From Teratosphaeria epicoccoides (Eukaryota > Ascomycota > Dothideomycetes > Mycosphaerellales > Teratosphaeriaceae): DNA of 64,000 bases. A program made the translations under genes and the position numbers. Below are positions 56,466 to 64,000 of this stretch, piece by piece. The notes below the pieces were generated by a model. That model saw nothing but the letters and a program-made list of their open reading frames with translations. It did no database searches and was not told where the DNA came from. The stretch covers positions 1 to 64,000 of the forward strand of contig JADDMT010000006.1 of NCBI GenBank assembly GCA_021401465.1. Reading direction: 5' to 3'. Position 1 is the first letter of the stretch, and each line of letters opens with the position of its first letter.

Positions 56466-58187
56466 ATGAAAGCAATTGACGATTCGATAGTGGAGAGAAG
56501 TCGCGCACAAGAGTGTCAACCACCACGTAGAAGTGCGCGCTTGGAGAAACTACGTGAAAAGCAGCCTGCGGCGGCTAGTGGTTGCAGTAAGCGCTTCCGC
56601 CACAACTCGAATACCGGCGCCTGCGAAAGAGAAGTATGCCAGACTGCTGATTTCATGAGAGCATGGCTAATATTGACGCAGAAGTGTGGGCAACGACAGA
56701 AGCTGGCTTCCCGAAAGCGACGGAGACCACAGATCGACTCAACCAAACCTGAAGAACCCTTCACCCAGCGTCGCAAGCGACAACGACGAACTGCCGACGA
56801 AAGTACATTGCTGCCGACTCTATCCGGCAACCTCAGCGAGGAAGAACACCATCCGATTGCATACTGGGCGGAAAACCAGCAGTGGCCTCGCCAGTATTTG
56901 GAAGTAGCCAGAGACATGGAGAACATACTTGCTCGGAAGAGATCAGTCTCGGTTAGGAGCAGGAAAAATTCTGACACTGGCACTGCAACACCAAGCTCGA
57001 CAGACCAAGGCGAGCCGAAGTCGCGAGAGCAGAAGAGCGCTGAGTACAGGAAACCACAATACGCGACCGTTCTCGCAACTAAGGGAGTCTCAATGAAATT
57101 ATCCTCTTCAGGGGTGACGAAGGCAAGTCGGGAATGGTGTAAGAATCTGCTGGATCAAGAGCAGACTTATCCCCTGGATACACTGTTTCAAGACGATATT
57201 TTCAGCGCTACAAGTGAGAGCATCCAGGACAAGAACGAGACCAGAGTGATACGTGATATCGCGCTCCTCATTGTCCCGTCTGCGGAGGTCTTCGCAATAA
57301 GAGGCGCAACACACCTCGAATGCCTGATCGAAAGTGTCAATGAAGGCTGGAATAACTCCATTCCGATCACGAAAACACGACCGCAGCCGGACTACGCGGT
57401 CGGCTTCCGTCGAGAGGCGTTCAAGCAAGAGCAGCTAGACAGGATGCATCCTGTCGTCGGTGACTTTAACGACCAGTCGTACTTCATGACTACCTGGTAC
57501 ATGTACTTCCCCTTCTTGACCTGTGAGGTGAAGTGTGGCGCCGCGGCTCTCGACATCGCCGACCGACAGAACGCCCACAGCGCGGCCATCGCGGTGCGCG
57601 CAGTGGTAGAGCTGTTTCGGGCGGTGAAGCGCGAGAAGGAGCTGCACCGGGAGATTCTCGCCTTCTCCATTTCACATGACCACCGGAGCGTGAGGATTTA
57701 TGGTTACTATGCCGAGATTGATGAGTTGGTGATAAAGTATTACCGTCACCCTATCCATGAATTTAGCTTCACAGCACTAGATGGCAAAGAAAGGTGGACG
57801 GCATACAGATTCACGAAGAACGTCTATGATAATTGGATGCCGAAGCATTTCGAAAGAATCTGCTCCGCTATTAACCAGATACCTGCCGATATCAGTTTCT
57901 CGGTGTCACAGTCTGAGCTACATTTTTCAGGGACATCCGGGTTGTCGCAGGACCTTGGTGCGCATAGTATCGCCAAATCCAGCACACACACTGCTTCTGA
58001 ACAGGCCCAGGACGACACCCAGTCGAGCATAAGCCAGAACGCGCTTGCCACCCCGGGTACCTCTGCGCACGAGAGCGCACCGTCCAAGATACCACGAACA
58101 GACCTTTGCGCGACGAGGACGAAGGTGATTTTCCGTCAGACAGATAGTGGTATATGCTCTAAAGTTCTGAGATCCAACTGCGTCTGA
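56466..58187 (+). CDS. DUF7924-type protein with PD-(D/E)XK-like motif
   Basis: An intronless 573-residue protein. Residues 1-130 are basic, with RRSARLEKLR and KR-rich clusters that look like nuclear localisation signals. Residues ~130-330 are a variable linker and the start of the conserved domain. The DUF7924 core spans about 300-490: TRPQPDYAVGFRREAF, then YFPFLTCEVKCGAAALDIAD, REILAFSISHDHRSVRIYG and WTAYRFTKNVYDNWMPKHF. PDYAVGF followed ~50 residues later by EVK has the spacing style of the PD-(D/E)XK nuclease fold, so a nucleic-acid-cleaving role is possible. This is inference, as no activity is known to me. The Ser/Thr-rich C-terminus runs to the edge of a LINE relic and its last ~20 residues may derive from it. 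Looks intact. Confidence 0.75.
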   Translation: MKAIDDSIVERSRAQECQPPRRSARLEKLREKQPAAASGCSKRFRHNSNTGACEREVCQTADFMRAWLILTQKCGQRQKLASRKRRRPQIDSTKPEEPFTQRRKRQRRTADESTLLPTLSGNLSEEEHHPIAYWAENQQWPRQYLEVARDMENILARKRSVSVRSRKNSDTGTATPSSTDQGEPKSREQKSAEYRKPQYATVLATKGVSMKLSSSGVTKASREWCKNLLDQEQTYPLDTLFQDDIFSATSESIQDKNETRVIRDIALLIVPSAEVFAIRGATHLECLIESVNEGWNNSIPITKTRPQPDYAVGFRREAFKQEQLDRMHPVVGDFNDQSYFMTTWYMYFPFLTCEVKCGAAALDIADRQNAHSAAIAVRAVVELFRAVKREKELHREILAFSISHDHRSVRIYGYYAEIDELVIKYYRHPIHEFSFTALDGKERWTAYRFTKNVYDNWMPKHFERICSAINQIPADISFSVSQSELHFSGTSGLSQDLGAHSIAKSSTHTASEQAQDDTQSSISQNALATPGTSAHESAPSKIPRTDLCATRTKVIFRQTDSGICSKVLRSNCV

Positions 58188-58189
58188 AT

Positions 58190-59750
58190 GGTCACTGAGC
58201 GCTTTATGTTCTGAAAGAGGCTGATGTATTTCCTCGCTGTTGCGTCCTGGTGTGTCCATTCGGTCCATGCTTGCAAGTATTCAAACCGCAGCTTCCGCGT
58301 TGTGCTTCTTAATCTGTCGTTCGACTGGCAGGAGAAAGGTTTCGACATCCAGCGCAGCAACGGCTGTCGCTCGGTATGCTCTACAGATGGCACTCGCCGC
58401 TCTCGACTGCAGAGGCCCGAGTGTGCGTAGTGTCTGTCTTGGATAGCCGTTGCCATTTGCTTGTCCCTGTGACCAGAATGAGCAGGCATACATCATTTGT
58501 GGGATCGCTACTCCACGGTACAGCTTGCGCATTTTAAGCATCCGAACTCCCCAGTTTGAGCTTCCAAGCGAGTGCAGAGCACCAATGATTTGGTTACTTT
58601 CCTCTGGACCTCGTCAATCTGCGGCTTCCAGTGCAATTTCGTGTCCATGGTCAGTCACTCCAAGATACTGGCAGGTCGCTTTCGGGACAATGTTACACCA
58701 CGCTGTCTCGATGCTTTTATCCAAATGGAAGCGTGTGCGTGCCCGAGTGAAGTGCGTGAGCTGAAACTTCTCAGGGACGAACTTCGATGCGTGAGTATTA
58801 GCCCACCGTTGTGCTCGTGTCAGTGCTCTTGTAAGTGCTGCACATGTGTCTTCAGTGGAGTCACCCCATGAGAGAGCATCGCGGCGTCGTCGATGTTCCC
58901 TGTGACCGCTGTGTCTTTATCCGTATCCCTCGGGTCGATCAGGTTAGGGTTGTAGATGACATACACAATCGGCGAAAGCGGTGAGCCTTGTGGTATGCCT
59001 GTTGATACTGAGTGTCCCGGTGACTCTAAGCCGTCCAGGAGGATTCGTGTTGATCGATCGCATCAAAGACTAGCGATCCATCTGACCAGCTTCTCATCCA
59101 CTCTGCGGATTCGTAGATCGTGTAATACCCGATCGTGTGATACATTATTGTTAAAAGCTCTCGAGACGTCCAGCAGAAGCAAATTGGCAACCTGGCCTCG
59201 ACCTCGGTTCCACGCATGGTAAATCTGATCCTTAATACTATGGAGGGCGTGTTCCGTCGACTTCTGCCCCTCTCCCACCCATATGCGCTGCGGGAACAAC
59301 GGTGTATTCTTCCGCTAGGTAACTCAACCCCCTCGCGAGGACGGCGTCCATGATCTTGCCAATCGTGTTCAGCAAAGCGATAGGACAGTAAGCTTTGGGC
59401 ACCGTGTAGTTATCTTTCCCAGCTTTCGTAGCACTACCGTTGTCAAACATCGAAAATGCGCAGGGCAGTGTCCGAGATCGATATTACTGCTGTAAATATT
59501 GGTCGAATGTTGCACGAGCACCGTAGCCCCTGCTGCCTGCAAGACCTTGTTGGCTATCTCGTCGGGTCCTGGTGCTTTCAATGATTTGCTGGCTAAGATG
59601 GCCTCGAGTACCTCTTTCTCGTTGATTGCGGGGACGAGGCGTGGTTACATGAACACTTGAGCAACACAGACCATTATTAGCAAGCTTTATCCCTTTTAGG
59701 CGGTAAGCGAACGCGGACCATAGGTAGTTGCTGGACATGAAGTGCATGGC
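58190..59750 (-). mobile_element. Broken Tad/jockey-type LINE reverse transcriptase
   Basis: Minus-strand relic in several frames. From high to low coordinates: KAPGPDEIANKVLQAAG near 59580, a TVVLRK...PKAYCPIALLNT region near 59340-59430, a GQVANLLLLDVSRAFNNNVS strand with the first catalytic Asp near 59150-59195, GIPQGSPLSPIVYVIYNPNL near 58935-59000, and NIDDAAML (the usual (Y/F)xDD box altered) near 58880-58900. The C-terminal connection domain follows, with YRATAVAALDVETFLLPVER near 58330-58380. The endonuclease and the 3' end are missing, and several indels separate the frames. Unlike the repeats on the left, it lacks the CTAG decay, so it was probably low copy when it decayed. Confidence 0.8.
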
Positions 59751-60100
59751 TAGTAATGTTCGAGGATGAGCGCTAACCTACTCCGATGTATGTTCCATTT
59801 GTGTGTGTTGTAACACGGATTAAGCAGCAACTGAGCTGATTCATGTACTGTTATCAACGATTCCCATAACACAATTGATGCTGGCAGCGTGTCTTAGTAA
59901 TGGTGTATTGAATGCATAACTATCCACCATGTTGACTATTCACCTGATATTCTATGTGTGTCTTGGCCCTCCTTATCACGTGATGAGGCAGATCTACAAC
60001 AGTGTGGTTCTTCTTACTCGAGGCTTATGTGGCAAGTACACGTTTCCCGGCTAGAAGAGAGCAGCTCTATTATGCTTCTAACAGAATTGAAGTATTGGTA
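59751..60100. other. Intergenic, no supported gene
   Basis: AT-rich spacer between the LINE relic and the small Cys-rich gene. Nothing recognisable. Confidence 0.4.
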
Positions 60101-60536
60101 CTAGTGCTTCTGCTCACTAGACTTGTAGTAACTACACATTGCATTTGAAGCACGTTGCTTAGATTGTTGCCACTTCCTCAGTTGTTGCGCTGCCAACCAT
60201 TTTACCTTCTTCGCATGCCATACCTGAGCCTCCATAACGCGAAAATTGTGATGACCGTGGCGCTTGCATTGCCCTTTGTGATAGTCAGCACTGCAGCACA
60301 ATCGAATCCAGACGCTACAGACTCACCACAAATGGCAGCTGAGCCTGCATCTTGGTCAGTCCGACGAGGAAAATCTGTAACTGGGCGAAATACTCACATC
60401 TGTAGTAGAGCTCGATCTCATCGTGCGGCATTACCTCCATGATGTCTACGACCTTCCTGTCGTCACCACATTCAATGATGTGCTCGACCGCTTGCAATTC
60501 GCCGCAGCCAAACCCAGTGCATAAGTAGCAGCACAT
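60101..60536 (-). CDS. Small Cys-rich protein, three exons including an 18-bp exon
   Basis: Exons on the minus strand are 60536-60398, 60344-60327 and 60273-60101, giving 109 residues. Both introns are 53 bp, begin GTGAGT, carry a CTGAC branch sequence and end ATGCAG and CACAAAG. Splicing keeps the frame and removes an in-frame stop. The product starts MCCYLCTGFGCGELQ and has a second pair around SAAICGQCKRHGHHN, so Cys and His spacing suggests metal binding. The C-terminus is basic and Gln-rich (KKVKWLAAQQLRKWQQSKQR). Fungi have many small proteins beginning MC-x-Y with spaced Cys; the role is unknown. There is no signal peptide. The microexon makes the model less certain. Confidence 0.5.
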
Positions 60537-61744
60537 AATGCGGGCATGAGACAAATGCGATCGACCGAGACTGTGAGTTTTCGGCAAGAACAGGATGCTG
60601 TGCTTGATGACCAAGACAATATTTAACAAGCTCAGAGATTCTTGAACGGACTGATGCTTTACATAGGAGCAATGTGTTCTCCCGCTACCGCTCTTCAGAA
60701 ACTAAGGGTAATCTTGCATGATGCATATCCAACTATCTAAGTCTTTTGATTGTACCCATCATGTTAGAAACGCATATCCCGCACGACAATGCGCATGCAC
60801 GTACGAGCGAAGCTGTAGCTGCCACAGAAGACTAGTCGGGATAGAGGACGACAAGTCTTTTCCGCATGTCTAATAATAGCCTTGCGCCAGACGTTGAGCA
60901 ATGGACGCTCCTTCGATAACACAGCGAGGTTATTTGCCGATTTTTTGCGCGGCTGGTGTTCTTAGGTCTGCCTGGTCGATCGCGAGCGGCGAGAGGCCGA
61001 CGCCATGCGATAGCACAGACACTGATGTGATGCAAATACCGCAGATGCAGTTGACGGAGGGGCCAAGCAGCAATCAGAGTGCTGTTAGGGTACAGTAATT
61101 ACCGACCAAATGCTGGACGTGGCTCCAGTGTTGTGCACCGATGCTTCCTGCTGACAGGAAAGAGTCAGCATTTGACAAAGAGGACGAACCTCGTGAGCAG
61201 TCAACAATATCATCAACGTAAGGATAGCTACTCAGTCATGTCAACACCCGTCAAACGTATCAGCAAACAGTCAAATATGTCGACAAATGCATGAGTTAGT
61301 CAACTTGTGGAACACTGTAGTGGGTGCAGAGCTATCCCTCGACTCTACTCCTCTACGTTGAGGATTGACAAACCGGATATCGTACAGAACGCCATCTCGC
61401 CCATAACACCAGCCAGCCGACCAGCCATGCGGATCTGCAAGCCCGATGATCATTCCGACTCTCCTGTCTCTTACCGACTTCCTGCGCCTTGCGCTTTTTA
61501 TCCCACGATGCATCAATGCCAAAATGAGGACACGAGATTCCCAACCGTGCAGAAGAGCTCTTCTTTCTCCACAGGCGTGACCGTCGCATCGGCCATTGAG
61601 TTCGCTCTGCCTTTTCGCGTTGTATCAAACTGTTTGACGGGATGACGGGAGATAGACGTGCGTGAACGTTTGCGCGCGAGTTTTCTGCTGGGTTGTAGAG
61701 CTTGATGCCGAGGGGCGAGAGGCAACACAAATATGCCGCACTGA
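60537..61744. other. 1.2-kb intergenic region, no supported gene
   Basis: Several 65-125-residue frames exist on both strands, but none shows family motifs, good splice structure or consistent composition. Likely promoters and decayed sequence. Confidence 0.35.
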
Positions 61745-62281
61745 TTAACCCATCACCCTCGGCTGGCCAGCGATCCTGACAACATCACTTTTGTACATGT
61801 ACTTCACGTCCGCGAACTTGTCCGCTGCAAAACAATAGTACCACACAAAGTCATCCGTCAGGCTCGTATTCCGCACAGCGTGCTCGGCTCCGCCAGGAAT
61901 GAACACCACGGACCCAGCAGAGACGGGGTACTCCAGCATATCGACGTTCACGAACGCCTCGCCAGACACCACAATGTAAATTTCGGCCTGCCTATGTCGA
62001 TGTGGAGCCATGTTGCCCCCAGCAGAGGTAGGCTGGTTCTCCTTTCTGGGCGGAAGAGTAGCGATGCCAGCCGTCAAGTCTTTCGATGGCGTTTTATCTG
62101 AGGAGATCAATGTCTTCCAGCGGACTTTGCCATGCTCCCGGTCTGAGTAGCCGACAGACTGCAGTTCTTTGATATCGCCAGCAGACAGGCAGACGGTTTG
62201 CACTGCAGCATCTTGGTTGGCTTTCGCTCTGCGCTCTTTGGAGGAAGATAGCAGGTTGCCCATGGTTGTAGTGTGTCCCAA
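61745..62281 (-). CDS. Cupin-domain protein
   Basis: 178 residues without introns, starting at ATG 62279-62281. The alternative ATG at 62261-62263 gives MGNLLSSSK, which fits an N-myristoylation signal (Gly2, Ser6). The cupin domain lies at about residues 80-150. Motif 1 is NMAPHRHRQAEIYIVVSGEA, with His-x-His, Glu and Gly as metal ligands and turn. Motif 2 is GSVVFIPGGAEHAVRN, with Pro-x-Gly, His and Asn. A single six-stranded barrel with a divalent metal site is expected. Cupins of this size include lyases, isomerases and sensor domains, and the substrate cannot be told from sequence. No operon-like context. Confidence 0.8.
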   Translation of the reverse strand: MGHTTTMGNLLSSSKERRAKANQDAAVQTVCLSAGDIKELQSVGYSDREHGKVRWKTLISSDKTPSKDLTAGIATLPPRKENQPTSAGGNMAPHRHRQAEIYIVVSGEAFVNVDMLEYPVSAGSVVFIPGGAEHAVRNTSLTDDFVWYYCFAADKFADVKYMYKSDVVRIAGQPRVMG

Positions 62282-63724
62282 AAGTCGTGTGAGTAGTGCC
62301 TATTGCGGCCGGGCCTCCTTTCTATGTCCGCTTTGGCGCCGACCATGTATCTCCTGGCCTGTGCTCGACCGTTTGATCTGACCGATACTGTCCCTGCTGC
62401 AGGGGGGGGATTGAAAGTGCAACAGGAGCGCGAAGCTTCGACTGCCTTTGGAGCAACATAAACCTTACCTCTCTCTGACGTTGGTTGCTTTGGTTGGTTG
62501 AAGCAAAAACATGAGCGCCCACGCTCACGGGGTCCAGCGCATCCGGCATGCGCCGCCAAACGGCAGATGTCATACCTTTCCGGAGTCGAAGCCAATTGCT
62601 GACACACAGGGCGGATCACGATTGCTGCCGTTTCCACCCTGTTCTGAGGAGACTACCAACTCAATTGCCATGGGAGTGGTAGATGCGTGACGATGTGGGT
62701 GCAGAGTCGTCGTGTGCTTGAGGTCATTATGCTCAGCGTCGAGGGAACATTTGACATTGAAGCCGAGGCTTCGGCCCGAAGACCGTCCAGACTCGAAGTT
62801 TCGTCTGCGCTCTGCCAGACATAGAGCCCCCCCACTTTGACCTGCGCCCTTTAAGTACCGCAACAGAGCACAGATAGGCCTGGAAGCTCCTCAAAAATTA
62901 CTGACAGATAGCACGAACACCAACAAAAGTTCCAAGGGTCTGGCATTTACCGAGCGTTGTGGCGTGGGGTGCGCGTGGAGAGGCATATAGGGTTTGACTT
63001 ATCAAATGCCAACGAGGCCTGCATCCTGCCCGTAGAGAGGTCATCCGGAAGAGACACCGTAGCATCAGACGAGTGTCCGGCGCGAGCAGCTTGGACGTAT
63101 TCCGATGCTGAAGCGGAATGCTGTCTTGGTTGTTGTCCACTAGAGACGGCACTAGATCGAGACGTTGTCATTACCTGCCTTGCTAGCAGCGAGAGGACTT
63201 TCGCCACCACGATTTGTAGGCGAGCAAGATTGTGGATGATTGGTGTAACTTGGCCAAGGGACTCACATTACTACCAAGGCAGCGGAACGCTTCTCTGTTG
63301 TACAAGTTTGGAATAAGGTATGAGGTTGTACAAGTTTGGAATAAGGTATGAGACCGGCCATTGATTTGCAACAGTAATCCGTCTCAGCCAACACAGAAAA
63401 GGAAGAAGAAGATTCCTTGAAATCCACGCACCTCAGTCACGCAGCACCGACATCACGCCGTTCATATTGTAAAATGCCAATCGAACGACTGTCAGGTCGA
63501 CAATCTCGTTTGCAGGACGGACATCATGTCCCAAACGGGAGTCAGCAGTCACACGAACAGCGTTGCCCGTACCCGTCGCCGGTAAGCCGTGTCCGACAGG
63601 TGGAACACGTTGCAATTGGGAGGCCCTGGCATATTGATTAGATAACATGATCGAGCTTTTGTAGTTGTCTGTCTGCATGTAGCGACGACATGCTCCTCCT
63701 GTATACCACCAGCGCGGGCCCGGA
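62282..63724. other. 1.4-kb intergenic region with a short tandem duplication
   Basis: No gene I can support. A Ser/Gln-rich minus-strand frame at 62947-63210 might be an exon but has no recognisable family or partner exons. A poly-G run (complement C-run) lies near 62402. It contains the 28-bp duplication at 63297-63352. Confidence 0.35.
63297..63352. repeat. 28-bp perfect tandem duplication
   Basis: The unit starting GTTGTACAAGTTTGGAATAA occurs at 63297-63324 and again at 63325-63352 without difference. It is a recent slippage or synthesis-dependent duplication in non-coding DNA. Confidence 0.9.
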
Positions 63725-64000
63725 TCAGTAGACAGGCACCTTCACGCCCTTGAAATCGTAGTACCACGTGTTCAGACTTTCTTGGTTGTAGAGACACTCC
63801 ATACTCGACCCATTGCCATGCCAGAGCGGTCGCAATGGCCACTCGCAGATCTGGCGGTTCTCGCCGATGTAGTCGCCCTGTAGTACCGTGGCATTCAGCG
63901 TCGTGGGCTCGACGCCCTTCTCAACCCAGTTGATCATAACTGCCAGATTCGTCTGCGGCCAGGGGCCGTTTGGCTGCAAGGTGTCCGGCTGGCAGTGACT
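63725..64000 (-). CDS. C-terminus of a tannase/feruloyl esterase-like protein (5' part beyond the window)
   Basis: Minus-strand frame open to the right edge and ending VKVPVY with TGA (complement of 63725-63727). At the edge it reads HCQPDTLQPNGPWPQTNLAV. His-Cys is the last element of the CS-D-HC motif of fungal tannases and type-B feruloyl esterases, where the catalytic His sits beside a Cys disulfide-bonded to the one before the catalytic Ser. INWVEKGVEPTTLNATV and the C-terminal CEWPLRPLWHGNG and CLYNQES segments are typical of tannases. These are secreted enzymes that cleave gallate or ferulate esters of plant material. The Ser and Asp parts and the signal peptide lie outside. No disruption is seen in the visible ~91 codons. 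Confidence 0.8.
   Translation of the reverse strand, partial: SHCQPDTLQPNGPWPQTNLAVMINWVEKGVEPTTLNATVLQGDYIGENRQICEWPLRPLWHGNGSSMECLYNQESLNTWYYDFKGVKVPVY

Noticed and set aside
61353..61730. 125-codon minus-strand frame as a gene
   Set aside because: Basic, low-complexity composition, with no homology signal, no splice context and no conserved start.
62947..63316. Overlapping frames on both strands in the spacer before the tannase gene
   Set aside because: They compete with each other and neither shows motifs or splice structure. The 28-bp duplication also lies in this stretch.

Overview
The window is fungal, most likely from a filamentous ascomycete. Short introns of 51-53 bp, a fungal tannase-type esterase C-terminus, a DUF7924-type protein, a Tad/jockey-like LINE relic and chromodomain Ty3/gypsy elements all point that way. 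I cannot fix the genus. It falls into two sharply different parts.

Bases 1-52182 are a nest of transposable elements that all carry the same decay. C:G to T:A transitions, apparently restricted to a pyrimidine-C-A context, have turned Gln (CAG/CAA) and Trp (TGG) codons into TAG/TAA and flooded the sequence with the tetramer CTAG. This is a repeat-induced-point-mutation (RIP)-like signature. At least six copies or fragments of one chromodomain Ty3/gypsy family are present in both orientations (LTRs about 440-490 bp, 5'-TGTCAT...ATGACA-3'). A second Ty3/gypsy family (5079-11849, 167-bp LTRs, 5-bp target duplication GCGTG) sits inside one of them. The first family carries an extra Cys-rich coiled-coil ORF, antisense to pol and convergent with it.

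Bases 18935-38541 interrupt one gypsy copy with about 19.6 kb of equally mutated but different DNA. I read at least six decayed coding regions there: two long minus-strand proteins of unknown function, a plus-strand unknown, a SNF2-like helicase, a Plavaka-type (CACTA-related, DUF6830-type) transposase, and a minus-strand protein with an N-terminal class I methyltransferase domain. Shared short palindromes, a 94-bp tandem array, a 68-bp-arm hairpin and other inverted repeats lie between them. I interpret it as a giant multi-gene DNA transposon, or a composite of several. This is the best candidate for an undescribed system in the window.

Bases 52183-64000 are ordinary low-copy chromosome without the CTAG decay, apart from about 120 bp next to the last LTR. 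In order they hold a spliced ankyrin-repeat gene (-), a 181-aa protein resembling the CheD fold (-), a decayed minus-strand region with a possible pterin dehydratase, a 573-aa DUF7924/PD-(D/E)XK-like protein (+), a broken LINE reverse transcriptase (-), a small Cys-rich three-exon gene with an 18-bp exon (-), a cupin protein (-), and the C-terminus of a tannase/feruloyl esterase-like secreted enzyme running off the right edge (-). Nothing suggests these genes form a pathway.
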